64,000 bases of DNA, taken from AC-32 sp963746155. Lineage in GTDB: Bacteria > Actinomycetota > Thermoleophilia > Gaiellales > Gaiellaceae. This document shows positions 27,887 to 37,000 of the stretch, piece after piece. Where the stretch lies: NCBI GenBank assembly GCA_963746155.1, contig CAVVAB010000009.1, positions 186,001-250,000 of the forward strand, read 5' to 3'. The notes beneath the pieces were generated by a model. The model was not told the origin of the DNA. It was given only the letters and a program-made list of their open reading frames with translations, and did not search any database. Numbering within the stretch: position 1 is the stretch's first letter; the number at the start of each line of letters is the position of its first letter. The translations under genes were made by a program, and so were the position numbers.

Positions 27887-28483
27887 ATGAACGCAATCCA
27901 GACCGCGCTATCCTCACAACGTTTCAACCGGCTGCTGCTGATAGGCGGCGTCGTCGTCCTCGTGGTCGGCGCAGCGGCGCTGGTGATCGCGCTCGCGGGC
28001 GGTAGCGACAAGACCTCCAGCAACCCGTCGCCCGGCTTCAAGGCCCAGCTCCCGACGAAGAGCACGCCGCTGAAGAACACGAGCGGCGCCGAGGTCAAGA
28101 CCTACGGACAGCTCGACTCGAACATCCGCTCGACCGTTCGCACGTTCCTCTCGACGGCCGTGGCGCGGAAGCACCTCGACCAGTCCTGGCCCGTGGTCGC
28201 GCCCTCGTTCAAGGAGGGCTACACCAAGAAGCAGTGGGTCACCGACGATCAGCTGCCGATCATCCCGTACCCGTTCGACAGCATCGACAAGGTGCAGTAC
28301 TACCTCGACTACGCCTCCAACAGGGAGATCCTGATGGAGGTCGGCCTCGCCGCCCCGAAGCGCTACAAGATGCGGGCGACCACGTTCCAGCTCGGGCTGA
28401 TCCCGGTCGGGACGGGCTCCGGCAGGCACTGGGTGGTCGACTACTGGATGCCGCGGTGGACGCCGCCGGTGCCGACGAACTAG
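27887..28483 (+). CDS. single-pass membrane protein, unknown
   Basis: 198 residues. One transmembrane helix near residues 18-40 (LLIGGVVVLVVGAAALVIAL), then an extracytoplasmic domain with STVRTFLSTAVARKHLDQSW and a C-terminal WVVDYWMPRWTPPV. The VARKHLDQSWPVVAPSFKEG stretch recalls small NTF2-like folds but I do not recognise the family. A TACTCT hexamer ends 10 nt before the ATG. It sits inside the mutase region but has no evident link to it. Confidence 0.65.
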   Translation: MNAIQTALSSQRFNRLLLIGGVVVLVVGAAALVIALAGGSDKTSSNPSPGFKAQLPTKSTPLKNTSGAEVKTYGQLDSNIRSTVRTFLSTAVARKHLDQSWPVVAPSFKEGYTKKQWVTDDQLPIIPYPFDSIDKVQYYLDYASNREILMEVGLAAPKRYKMRATTFQLGLIPVGTGSGRHWVVDYWMPRWTPPVPTN

Positions 28484-28564
28484 GCGCTCGCCAACTCCGG
28501 AGTCTACGTCTTCGACGGACGTACGCTGACCCACTCCGGGTCGCATCGCACGACGCCTCGCCGG

Positions 28565-29293
28565 TCAGACGTCGATCTGCAGGCCGTCGTGCGCGAGCTC
28601 GAACGTCCCGTCGAGTGGTCGTTCGAACGGCCGGTGGGTCAGCAGAAGCCGCTTCGCGCCCGAGGCTTCGAATGCGGCGACCGCCTCCTCGGCGCTCAAG
28701 TGCCCGCGCAGCCCGCCCTCGGGGTTGGGAGCGAGCAGCGTCGCCTCGCAGACGAAGAGATCCGCGTCACGGGCTAGCTCGGCCAGGCCGTCGCTCGGCC
28801 CGGAGTCGCCCGAGTAGCCGATCACGGTCCCGTTCGCCGAGGTCCGGAAGCCGAACGCCAGGAGGTCGTAGTGGAGCACGCGGTGCGGCGTGACCTCGAA
28901 GCCCGCGGCCTCGAACGGTTCGCCGTCCACGTACTCGTGCATGTCGAAGGCGTCCTCGAACATCCCCGGCTGGCCGATCCGCGACCCGATCGTCGCGAGC
29001 ATCTCCCGGCCCTGGGGCGGAACCCAGAGCTCCGGCTTGTCGATGCCCTCGCCGGGACCGAGCGTCGCGCCCCAGACCCAGGGCACAAGATCGCCCCAGT
29101 GGTCGAGGTGCCAGTGCGTGACTGCGATCGCGTCCACCACCGGCCAGGGCTCCCGCTGGCGAAGCTTCGCGAGGACGCCCGGACCGCAGTCGAGGAGCAG
29201 CCGGCCGGGGCCGTCGAGGAGGTATCCGGATTGGGCTCCCCCGGGATTCGGCCAGGCCGGGGAGCAGCCCACTACGGTCAATGTGACGCTCAT
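28565..29293 (-). CDS. MBL-fold metal-dependent hydrolase (RNase Z-like)
   Basis: 242 residues. Metallo-beta-lactamase fold: the metal motif THWHLDHWGDL (HxHxDH), another His in VLHYDLLAF, Asp in IGYSGDSGPS and a final His in LLLTHRPF. Start LTVVGCSPAWPNPGGAQSGY is typical of the single-domain RNase Z/arylsulfatase-like group. The actual substrate is unknown. Its ATG lies only 12 bp from the GTG of the divergent mutase small subunit. Confidence 0.88.
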   Translation of the reverse strand: MSVTLTVVGCSPAWPNPGGAQSGYLLDGPGRLLLDCGPGVLAKLRQREPWPVVDAIAVTHWHLDHWGDLVPWVWGATLGPGEGIDKPELWVPPQGREMLATIGSRIGQPGMFEDAFDMHEYVDGEPFEAAGFEVTPHRVLHYDLLAFGFRTSANGTVIGYSGDSGPSDGLAELARDADLFVCEATLLAPNPEGGLRGHLSAEEAVAAFEASGAKRLLLTHRPFERPLDGTFELAHDGLQIDV

Positions 29294-29298
29294 ATACT
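29293..29298 (+). promoter_or_regulatory. putative -10 element (TATACT) for the mutase small subunit
   Basis: TATACT ends 7 nt before GTG 29306. It overlaps the first base of the start codon of the divergent hydrolase gene, so the promoter must lie within that gene's coding sequence. Confidence 0.5.
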
Positions 29299-29305
29299 CA
29301 TTCTC

Positions 29306-29701
29306 GTGGCCAGCAAAATCCGTGTCGTCATTGCAAAGCCCGGCCTTGACGGTCACGACCGGGGGGCAAAGATAATCGCACGAGCCTTGCGTGACGCGGG
29401 GATGGAGGTCATCTACACCGGCCTCCACCAGACGCCGGAGCAGATCGTCGAGACCGCGATCCAGGAGGACGCGGACGCCGTCGGCATCTCGATCCTCTCC
29501 GGCGCGCACATGACGCTGATCCCCAAGATCCTGGAAGGACTGCGCGAGAACGGCGCGGAGGACGTGCTCGTCGTCGTCGGCGGAACGATCCCGAACGAGG
29601 ACGCGGAGGAGCTTCGCTCGCAGGGCGTGGCCGCGGTCTTCACGCCGGGCGCGCCGACGTCCGAGATCGTCGACTTCCTGAAAGAGAAGGTCCCGGCATA
29701 G
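29306..29701 (+). CDS. icmB: B12-binding subunit of acyl-CoA mutase
   Basis: 131 residues, a free-standing cobalamin-binding domain. AKPGLDGHDRGAK contains the DxHxxG motif whose His replaces the dimethylbenzimidazole ligand. ISILSGAHMTL and VVVGGTIPNEDAEEL complete the Rossmann-like B12 fold. Works with the large subunit at 26161. The two subunits are separated by an unrelated membrane gene and a divergent hydrolase gene. Followed directly by enoyl-CoA hydratase. Confidence 0.92.
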   Translation: MASKIRVVIAKPGLDGHDRGAKIIARALRDAGMEVIYTGLHQTPEQIVETAIQEDADAVGISILSGAHMTLIPKILEGLRENGAEDVLVVVGGTIPNEDAEELRSQGVAAVFTPGAPTSEIVDFLKEKVPA

Positions 29702-30465
29702 GGGTACTCGTCGAGCGCGAGGACGGAATCGCGACCGTCACGGTCGACCGGCCGGACGCGATGAACGCGCTCGACCGCCCGACGCTCGAGGAGCTGCGGG
29801 ACCGCCTCGCCGAGCTCGCGGAAGACGCGGAGGCGCGCGTCGTCGTGCTGACCGGCTCCGGCGAGAAGGCGTTCGTCGCAGGAGCCGACATCAAGTACAT
29901 GAGCGGGCTGGGAGTCGACGAGGCGAAGGAGTGGGGAGCGCTCGGGCACCAGGCCGGGCAGCTGCTCGAGACGATGCCGAAGCCGACGATCGCGGCGATC
30001 AACGGGTTCGCGCTCGGCGGCGGCTGCGAGCTCGCGCTCGCGTGCGACCTCCGCTACGCGGCGCCGACCGCGAGGCTCGGCCAGCCCGAGATCAACCTCG
30101 GGATCATCCCCGGCTGGGGCGGCACCCAGCGGCTCGCGCGGGTCTGCGGGCTCGGCGTCGCCAAGGAGCTGATCCTGACCGGGCGGCTCGTGCACGCCGA
30201 GGAGGCGCTCGACCTCGGCCTCGTCAACGCGGTCCACGACCCAGTGCTCGACAAGGCGCTCGAGGTGGCGCGGCTGCTTGCTTCGAAGTCGCCGCTGGCG
30301 CTCGCGGCCGCGAAGCGCGCGGCGAACCACGCCCTGCAGGGCGACCACGTCGAGAACCTCCAGCGCGAGGCGGACGAGTTCGGAGCCCTCTTCGGCACCG
30401 AGGACGCGAAGGAGGGCCTGACCGCCTTCGCCGAGAAGCGCGAGCCGGTCTTCCGCGGCAGATAA
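29698..30465 (+). CDS. enoyl-CoA hydratase/isomerase
   Basis: About 255 residues. Hydrates trans-2-enoyl-CoA. The crotonase oxyanion hole residues are in KAFVAGADIKYM and NGFALGGGCELALACDLRYA, and the catalytic Glu pair in GQPEINLGIIPGWGGTQRLAR. The coding match starts directly at the icmB stop (GVLVEREDGIATVTVDRP), but no ATG, GTG or TTG is in frame there; the nearest codon is ATA 29698. An in-frame ATG at 29761 would lose the first beta strands. A base error in an original ATGA overlap is the simplest explanation. Confidence 0.88.
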   Translation: MGVLVEREDGIATVTVDRPDAMNALDRPTLEELRDRLAELAEDAEARVVVLTGSGEKAFVAGADIKYMSGLGVDEAKEWGALGHQAGQLLETMPKPTIAAINGFALGGGCELALACDLRYAAPTARLGQPEINLGIIPGWGGTQRLARVCGLGVAKELILTGRLVHAEEALDLGLVNAVHDPVLDKALEVARLLASKSPLALAAAKRAANHALQGDHVENLQREADEFGALFGTEDAKEGLTAFAEKREPVFRGR

Positions 30466-30533
30466 ACGGCCCCACCGGCAAAGCCGGCACGGCCTCTCAT
30501 GGTCGGCGTCGCAAGCGAGCGCCTTTGGTGCCG

Positions 30534-31438
30534 TTACGGGCCGACGAGCGAAACGAGAGACGCGCTGAGCGCGAGATCGTCGCCGCGCTCGGCCTTCAGC
30601 GTGGTCGGAGCGGCGGACGTCCAGAGCTCGACGGACTGGCCCGGCCTTGCGCTGGTCAGGTCGACGGCCGCCCCGGGCGCGCCGAACTTCTTCACGGTCT
30701 GCACGATCGCCGCGTCGGGCACGAGCACGAGCAGCGACTTCGAGATCTTCGACTGGTGCTGGGCCATCGGCCACGCGCTGACGCTGGTCGCCTTGAGCCG
30801 GATCGCATCCGCCGAGACCACGGTCACCTTGCCGCGCAGCTTGAGCATGAACGGCATCCCGCGCGGCGCCGCGAACAGGAGGTGCTGAGCGCGCTGCAGC
30901 CACGGGTACGGGTCGACCGCGCGAGCCGCGGTTCGGGTGGAGCTCGAAGTGCAGGTGCGGGTGCAGCCCGTTCGCGTCGCCCGAGTCGCCGACGTAGCCG
31001 ACGACCTGGCCGGCCGTCACCTTCGCGCCGTTCTTCAGGCCCTTCGCGTACGCGGTGCCCGCGACGCACTTGCCGCGGTTGTCGTTCCGCTTCGTGAGGT
31101 CGTTGTTGAGGTGGATGTAGTCGTAGGTCGTGCCGCTCGTGCCGTAGAGGTAGAGCATGCAGCCGGCCGCTCGCCGAGGTCTTCCAGAACTTGATCTTCC
31201 CGCCCTCGGCTGCGAGCGCGAGCGCGCGCTTCGGGGCGAGCATGTCGATCCCCTGGTGTCGACCGCCCGGCCGCGGCGCGCCGAAGTCGTCGGTGTAGAC
31301 GGTCGGCGCGAGCACGGGGAAGACGATCGTCTGCGGCGTCGCCTTCGGGCCCGCGTCGGCTGTGCGCACCACGAGGGTCACGAAGATGGCGAGCGCGAGA
31401 GCGAGGATCGTTCGGGCTGTCGTCCGGGAGGCAATCAC
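30534..31438 (-). CDS. M23 family metallopeptidase (two frameshifts)
   Basis: About 300 residues when two inserted bases (near 31160 and 30925) are removed. N-terminal signal peptide (ILALALAIFVTLVVRTADAG), then the LytM/M23 zinc site: His and Asp in GGRHQGIDMLAP, and HPHLHFEL (HxH) with GYVGDSGDANG between. It likely cuts peptidoglycan cross-bridges or acts as an EnvC-like activator. The C-terminal 100 residues (AVDLTSARPGQSVELWTS) form an extra beta domain of unknown role. Starts at GTG 31438. Confidence 0.85.
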
Positions 31439-31478
31439 GGGCGGCCGAAGCGCGGGACCCTAGCAGAGGCCTCGCTTG

Positions 31479-31484
31479 TAGCAT
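31479..31484 (+). promoter_or_regulatory. putative -10 element (TAGCAT), leaderless
   Basis: TAGCAT ends 9 nt before the etfB ATG and no ribosome-binding site is visible. It would drive the etfB-etfA-ETF-QO-dehydratase-rpmE run of overlapping genes. Confidence 0.45.
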
Positions 31485-31493
31485 CCCGCCCGC

Positions 31494-32273
31494 ATGAAGA
31501 TCGCCGTCTGCGCCAAGTACGTCCCCGATGCGGCCGCTCACCTGCGCCTCGATCCGGAGACCAAGCGGCTCGACCGCTCGGGCGAAGGCGCGCTCAACCA
31601 GTTCGACGTGAACGCGGTCGAGGAGGCGCTGCGCCTGAAGGAGGCCGAGGGTGACGGCGAGGTCGTGATCGTCTCGCTCGGCCCGGAGCGCGCGCTCGAG
31701 GCGATGCGCAAGGCGCTTGCGATGGGCGCCGACCGGGTCGTCCTCGTCAGCGACGAAGGCGCTGCCGGGTCGGATCTCGTCGCGACGAGCCGCATCCTGG
31801 CGGCCGCGCTCGAGCGCGAGCAGGCTGACCTCGTGCTCTTCGGCCAGCAGGCGAGCGACTCCGACGGCGCCGTGCTCTGGGCCGCGGTCGCCGACCGGCT
31901 GCGCCGGCCGCTGATCTCGCAGGTGGCGGAGCTCTCGCGGGAGGACGGAAAGGTCCGCGGCAAGCGGCAGACGGAGTACGGCTACGACCTGATCGAGGCT
32001 CCGCTCCCGGCCGTGGTCGCCGTCTCGGACGCGATCAACGAGCCGCGCTACCCGTCGCTCAAGGGGATCATGGGCGCGAAGAAGAAGCCGCAGGAGACCG
32101 TCTCGCTCGCCGACCTCGGGCTCTCCGGCGACGCTGTCGGCGAGGCAGGATCGGCGACAGAGGTCTACGCGCTCGGCGACCCGCCGCCGCGCGGCGAGAC
32201 GCGCAAGCTCGAGGACGACGGCACCGCCGCGGACACGATTCTCGAGTTCCTGCTGGAGAAGAAAGCTCTGTGA
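31494..32273 (+). CDS. etfB: electron transfer flavoprotein beta subunit
   Basis: 259 residues, intact. Start KIAVCAKYVPDAAAHLRLD and the segments LNQFDVNAVEEALRLKE, AMGADRVVLVSD and GKRQTEYGYDLIEAPLPAVV are typical of EtfB. Binds AMP and forms a dimer with EtfA. Accepts electrons from acyl-CoA dehydrogenases. The stop overlaps the etfA GTG (GTGA). Confidence 0.95.
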   Translation: MKIAVCAKYVPDAAAHLRLDPETKRLDRSGEGALNQFDVNAVEEALRLKEAEGDGEVVIVSLGPERALEAMRKALAMGADRVVLVSDEGAAGSDLVATSRILAAALEREQADLVLFGQQASDSDGAVLWAAVADRLRRPLISQVAELSREDGKVRGKRQTEYGYDLIEAPLPAVVAVSDAINEPRYPSLKGIMGAKKKPQETVSLADLGLSGDAVGEAGSATEVYALGDPPPRGETRKLEDDGTAADTILEFLLEKKAL

Positions 32274-33233
32274 AGACGCTGGTGTTCCTCGAGGACCACG
32301 CGGGCGCGCTGCAGAGGGACTCGCTCGGCGTTCTCACGAAGGCGGCCTCGCTCGGCTGCGAGGTCGAGGCGGTGCTGACCGGCTCGGGCGTGGAGGGGCT
32401 GCGCGGCCGACGCGGGGCGTTACGGCGCGACCCGCGTCCACGTTGCGGATGACGCGCGGCTCGAGGCGCCGTTGCCCCAGCCTCGCGTCGACGTGCTCGC
32501 GGCGCTCGTCCGGGACGGCGGCTTCGACACCGTCGTCTTCGCGTCGACCGTGCTGTCGGCCGACGTGGCCGCGGGTCTGGCCGCCCGGCTCGACGCGGGC
32601 CTCAACTGGGACCTCACCGACCTCGTCGAGCAGGACGGGAAGCTCGTCGGCAAGCGGCCCGCCCTCGGCGACTCGGTCTACGTCGACGTCGGGTGGAGCT
32701 CGGAGCCGCGCCTCGCGCTGATCCGGTCGGGCACCTTCGAGCCGGCCGAGAGCGGCGGCAGCGCCGAGGTCGTGAAGGTCGAGCCCCGGCTCGAGGACTT
32801 CTCGCTCGCGGCGACGATGCTCGAGCAGGCGCACGAGGACAGCGAGGGCCCGTCGATCGAGGACGCGGACATCATCGTCGCGGGCGGGCGCGGCCTCGGC
32901 GGCCCGGAGAACTTCGCGCTCGTCGAGGAGCTGGCCAAGGCGCTCGGCGGGGCCGTCGCGGCCACGCGCGCGGTCGTCGACGCCGGCTGGTACCCGTACG
33001 CGGCACAGGTCGGCCAGACGGGCAAGACGGTCGCGCCGAAGCTCTACATCGCCTGCGGGATCTCGGGCGCGATCCAGCACAAGGTCGGCATGCAGGGCTC
33101 GGGCCTGATCGTCGCGATCAACAAGGACCCGAACGCGCCGATCTTCGAGTACGCCGACCTCGGCGTCGTCGGCGACCTGCACGAGATCCTCCCGAAGCTG
33201 ACCAAGCTCGTCCGGGCGCGGAAAGCCGCGTGA
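32270..33233 (+). CDS. etfA: electron transfer flavoprotein alpha subunit (one frameshift)
   Basis: About 320 residues. FAD-binding C-terminal domain: IVAGGRGLGGPENF, ATRAVVDAGWYPYAAQVGQTG (read as two parts), KLYIACGISGAIQHKVGMQ and VAINKDPNAPIFEYADLGVV, all hallmark EtfA stretches. One inserted base near 32405 after SGVEGL. GTG start overlaps the etfB stop, and the stop overlaps the next GTG, so the three genes are translationally coupled. Confidence 0.95.
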
Positions 33234-34898
33234 GACCGTCCGACTACAGCCCGCCGTTCGACTCCTCGGAGTTCGTGGCCGCTCCCGGCGAGCCGGAGAT
33301 CGAGGTCGGGATCCTGATCGTCGGCGCAGGACCGGCGGGGCTCGCGTGCGCGATCCGCCTCGGGCAGCTGCTCGAGGACGCGCCGGAGATGGCCGAGCGG
33401 CTCGGCGACGTGCCGGTCGCGGTGCTCGAGAAGGGCAAGCAGCCCGGGTCGCACCTGCTCTCGGGCGCGGTCGTGAACCCGGTCTCGCTGCGGACGCTCT
33501 TCGACGGACGGGTGCGGACGGAGGCGATGCCGTTCTTCGGGCGGGTCGAGCACGAGTCGGTGTACTTCCTCACGCCCAAGCGCGCGATGCGGATCCCGCC
33601 GCCGCCGACGATGCGCAACCGCGGCAACTACGTCGCCTCGCTCTCGCAGCTCGGACGCTGGCTCGCCGAGCAGGCCGAGGAGGCCGGCGCGACGATCCTG
33701 CCCGAGACGGCGGCGTCGAAGCTGCTCGTCGCCGACGGGCGCGTTCGCGGGGTGCAGACCGGCGACCGCGGCCGTGGCCGGGGCGGGGAGGAGCTGTCGA
33801 ACTTCGAGCCGGGCTCGGACGTGCTCGCCCGGGTCACCGTCCTCGCCGAAGGGACACAGGGCCACCTGACCGGGGTCGCGCTCGACCGCTTCGGGCTCGA
33901 GGGCGAGAACCCGCAGGTCTGGGCGCTCGGCGTGAAGGAGGTCTGGCGCGTCCCGAAGCCGCTCGACCACGTGATCCACACCATGGGCTGGCCGCTGCGC
34001 GGCGGCAAGCGCTACCGGGAGTTCGGCGGCTCGTTCATCTACCCGATGGGCGACGACATGGTCACGCTCGGGATGGTGGTCGGCCTCGACTACCGCGACG
34101 TCGAGCTCTCGGTGCACGACCTGCTCCAGGAGCTGAAGACGCACCCGCTCGTGCGGAAGATCCTCGAGGGCGGCGAGCGGATCGCGTGGGGCGCGAAGAC
34201 GATCCCCGAGGGCGGCTTCCTCTCGCTGCCGAAGCGGCTGCACGCGCCCGGGCTGCTGATCTGCGGCGACGGCGCGGGGCTCGTGAACGTGCCCGCGCTC
34301 AAGGGGATCCACTACGCCGTCGAGTCGGGACGGCTCGCGGCCGAGGCGGCGTTCGCATCGCTGCAGCGCGGGGAGACCCCGGCGCGCTCGGGCGCCCTCG
34401 CTCGCTACGACGAGTCGCTGCAGCGAGAGCTTCGTCTGGGAGGACCTCAAGCGTGTCCGGAACATGCGGCCGGCGTTCGGGCGCGGCTTCTGGCTCGGGG
34501 GCGCGATGGCGAGCGCGGCGACGGCGACCCGCGGTGTGTTCCCGCCGGGCGACGCGGAGACCGAGCGCGACGCCGACCAGGAGCTGTTCAGCACCGACCG
34601 CGCGAAGGCGTACCCCGCGGCCGACGGCGAGCTCACGTTCGACAAGCTCTCGTCGGTCTTCCTGAGCGGCAACAAGACGCGCGACGACGCGCCGAACCAC
34701 ATCCGCGTCCGGACCGACGTCCCGCCCGAGGTCGCGAAGCTCTGGGAGAACATGTGCCCCGCGCACGTGTACGAGGCCGTCGAGGGCGGGGTGGAGGTGA
34801 CGGCGTCGAACTGCGTCCAGTGCGGCGCGATCACCGCCAAGGGCGGCCGGCTCACGCCGCCCGAAGGGGGCTCCGGCCCCGAGTACACGGTGACGTGA
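33230..34898 (+). CDS. electron transfer flavoprotein:quinone oxidoreductase (one frameshift)
   Basis: About 555 residues. Membrane-associated flavoprotein that passes electrons from ETF to the quinone pool. FAD motif ILIVGAGPAGLACAIRL, then KGKQPGSHLLSGAVVNP, FIYPMGDDMVTLGMVVGLDY and GDGAGLVNVPALKGIHYA. One insertion near 34430. The C-terminal ferredoxin domain has Cys in ENMCPAHVYE and NCVQC but lacks the fourth cluster Cys found in typical enzymes (CxxCxxC is reduced to CVQC followed by GAITAKGG). Confidence 0.93.
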
Positions 34899-35836
34899 CC
34901 GTCGAGGACGTCCTCGCCGCGCGCGAGGCGATCGGCGGGCGGCTGCACCGGACGCCGATGCTCACCTCGGCGACGCTCTCCGAGCTGACCGGCGCGCGCG
35001 TCCACCTCAAGGCCGAGCTCTTCCAGAAGACGGGCTCGTTCAAGACGCGCGGCGTGCTCACCAACCTCGCGGCGCTCTCGCCCGAGCAGCGGGCGCGCGG
35101 CGTGATCTCGATCTCCGCGGGCAACCACGCGCAGGCGCTGGCGTGGGGCGCGCGCACGGAAGGCATCGACGCGCTCCTCGTCATGTGGCGCGGCGCGAGC
35201 GAGGCGAAGATCGAGGCCACGCGCGCCTACGGCGCCGAGGTCGACCTCGAGACGGATGGCCCGGCCGAGGCGTTCGAGCGGCTGGCCGAGCTGCAGGAGG
35301 AGACCGGCCGCACGCTCGTCCACGCCTTCGACCACCCGTTGACGATCGCCGGCCAGGGCACGGTCGGGCTCGAGATCGTCGAGGACGTCCCGGAGGCCGA
35401 CGTGCTCGTCGTTCCGGTCGGCGGCGGCGGCCTCATCTCCGGGATCGCGATCGCGGCGCAGGGCCGGCGCGTGGTCGGCGTCGAGCCCGAGCTCTCGCGG
35501 GCGATGTACGAGGCCCTCTCCGCCGGAAAGCCGGTCATGGTGAAGCCGGACTCGATCGCGGACGGTCTCTCGCCGCCGTTTGCGGGCGAGCACTGCCTCG
35601 CGATCTGCCGCGAGCTCGTCGAGGAGGTCGTGCTCGTGACCGAGGACGAGCTGAAGGAGGGAATGCGCTTCTGCTACCGCGCCGCGAAGCTCGCCGCCGA
35701 GCCGGCAGGTGCGGCCGCGATCGCCGCGCTGCTGGCCGGAAAAGTCCCGCTCAGCCCCGGCGAGACCGTGGTCGCGGTCGTCTCGGGGGGCAACGTCGCG
35801 GCCGAAACGGCGGTTGCTATCCTGGCTGGAGAATGA
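34895..35836 (+). CDS. threonine/serine dehydratase (PLP fold type II)
   Basis: 313 residues, intact. PLP lysine in KTGSFKTRGVL, substrate loop SAGNHAQALAW, phosphate loop PVGGGGLISGIA and ending VVSGGNVAAE. There is no C-terminal ACT-like regulatory domain, so it is the short, catabolic or allosteric-insensitive form (TdcB-like) rather than full IlvA. GTG overlaps the preceding stop; its own stop overlaps the rpmE ATG. Serine racemase activity is an alternative. Confidence 0.88.
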   Translation: MTVEDVLAAREAIGGRLHRTPMLTSATLSELTGARVHLKAELFQKTGSFKTRGVLTNLAALSPEQRARGVISISAGNHAQALAWGARTEGIDALLVMWRGASEAKIEATRAYGAEVDLETDGPAEAFERLAELQEETGRTLVHAFDHPLTIAGQGTVGLEIVEDVPEADVLVVPVGGGGLISGIAIAAQGRRVVGVEPELSRAMYEALSAGKPVMVKPDSIADGLSPPFAGEHCLAICRELVEEVVLVTEDELKEGMRFCYRAAKLAAEPAGAAAIAALLAGKVPLSPGETVVAVVSGGNVAAETAVAILAGE

Positions 35837-36052
35837 AGGACTGGCATCCACCCCGATTACGTCCTGGCAACCGTTCGCTGCGCCTGCGGCAACGAGTTCC
35901 AGACCCGCTCGACGAAGCCCGAGCTGCACGTCGAGATCTGCTCGGCCTGCCATCCGTTCTACACGGGCAAGCAGAAGCTCGTCGACTCCGGCGGCCGCGT
36001 CGAGCGCTTCCAGCGCCGCCTCGAGAAGGCCGCCGCTCCCCGAGAGACCTAG
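35833..36052 (+). CDS. rpmE: 50S ribosomal protein L31 (one inserted base)
   Basis: 72 residues after removal of one extra T at 35842. Reads KD, then GIHPDYVLATVRCACGNEF, TRSTKPELHVEICSACHPFY and TGKQKLVDSGGRVERF. The zinc-binding (C+) form: Cys in VRCACGN and ICSACH. Its place just before prfA is the usual actinobacterial order. An essential-type gene with a clean one-base insertion is strong evidence for sequence error. Confidence 0.93.
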
Positions 36053-36057
36053 CACTC

Positions 36058-36969
36058 GTGTCCGCCCCCATCGGAGGACAGGCCGTCCTCGAGGGCGTGA
36101 TGATGCGCGGGCCCTCGAACTGGGCTGTCGCGGTCCGGAAGCCGAACGGCCAGATCGCCGAGGTCTGCCGCCCGATCGAGTCCGTCATGAAGCGGCACTG
36201 GGCCTTCCGGCTCCCGGTCGTGCGCGGCGTGATCGCTCTCGGCGAGTCGCTCGCGATCGGGTTCCGCGCGCTCTCGATCTCCGCGAACTACGCGGCGGCC
36301 GACGAGAACGAGGAGGCGGAGACCGAGCTCTCGCGGGGAGCGCTCGTGTTCGCGTTCCTGATCGCGATCGGCTTCGCGATCTCGATCTTCAAGGTCGGTC
36401 CTGCGCTGCTCGCCGACCTGCTCCCGATCTCGAGCGGGACCTGGTTCGTGATCGTGGAGGGCTGCATCCGGGTCACGGTGTTCGTGGCCTACCTTTTCCT
36501 GATCTCGCTCCTGCCCGACCTGCGCCGCGTCTTCCAGTACCACGCCGCCGAGCACAAGGCGATCAACGCGTACGAGGCGGGCGAGGAGCTCGAGCCCGAG
36601 AAGGTGCAGCGCTTCAGCCTCATCCACCCGCGTTGCGGAACCGCGTTCCTGCTCTGGGTGATGGTGATCGCGATCTTCGTGTTCGCGTTCTTCGGCCGGC
36701 TGCCGTGGTACTGGCTGATCGTGACGCGGATCGCCTTCCTCCCTGTGATCGCCGGAATCGCCTATGAGCTGATCCGCTTCGCCGGGAAGCACACCGACAA
36801 CCGCGTCCTGATGGCGTTCCTCGCGCCGGGCCTCTGGCTCCAGCGCCTGACGACCCGCGAGCCGACGCTCGACCAGCTCGAGGTCTCGATTCGCGCGCTG
36901 CGCGAGGTGCTGGCCCTCGAGGCGCACGACAGCCCGGAGGCTGCCGCGCGCGTCGAGGTCATGGCCTAA
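36058..36969 (+). CDS. DUF1385 (YqhQ-like) membrane protein
   Basis: 303 residues. Family signature at the start: IGGQAVLEGVMMRGPSNWAV, then RPVVRG-type LPVVRGVIALGESL. Four to five transmembrane segments between about 95 and 240 and the motif YHAAEHKAINAYEAGE before the third. The family is common beside prfA/prmC in Gram-positives, but its role is not established. Start GTG 36058, 5 bp after rpmE. Confidence 0.88.
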   Translation: MSAPIGGQAVLEGVMMRGPSNWAVAVRKPNGQIAEVCRPIESVMKRHWAFRLPVVRGVIALGESLAIGFRALSISANYAAADENEEAETELSRGALVFAFLIAIGFAISIFKVGPALLADLLPISSGTWFVIVEGCIRVTVFVAYLFLISLLPDLRRVFQYHAAEHKAINAYEAGEELEPEKVQRFSLIHPRCGTAFLLWVMVIAIFVFAFFGRLPWYWLIVTRIAFLPVIAGIAYELIRFAGKHTDNRVLMAFLAPGLWLQRLTTREPTLDQLEVSIRALREVLALEAHDSPEAAARVEVMA

Positions 36970-36988
36970 GAGTCGCGCCGCCCCTCGG

Positions 36989-36994
36989 TACGCT
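36989..36994 (+). promoter_or_regulatory. putative -10 element (TACGCT), leaderless
   Basis: TACGCT ends 6 nt before the prfA GTG; there is no ribosome-binding site. Confidence 0.4.
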
Positions 36995-37000
36995 TGGCCG

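Noticed and set aside
30466..30533. Possible tRNA or small RNA after the enoyl-CoA hydratase gene
   Set aside because: There is a short CCGGC..GCCGG hairpin but no cloverleaf, CCA end or conserved T-loop.
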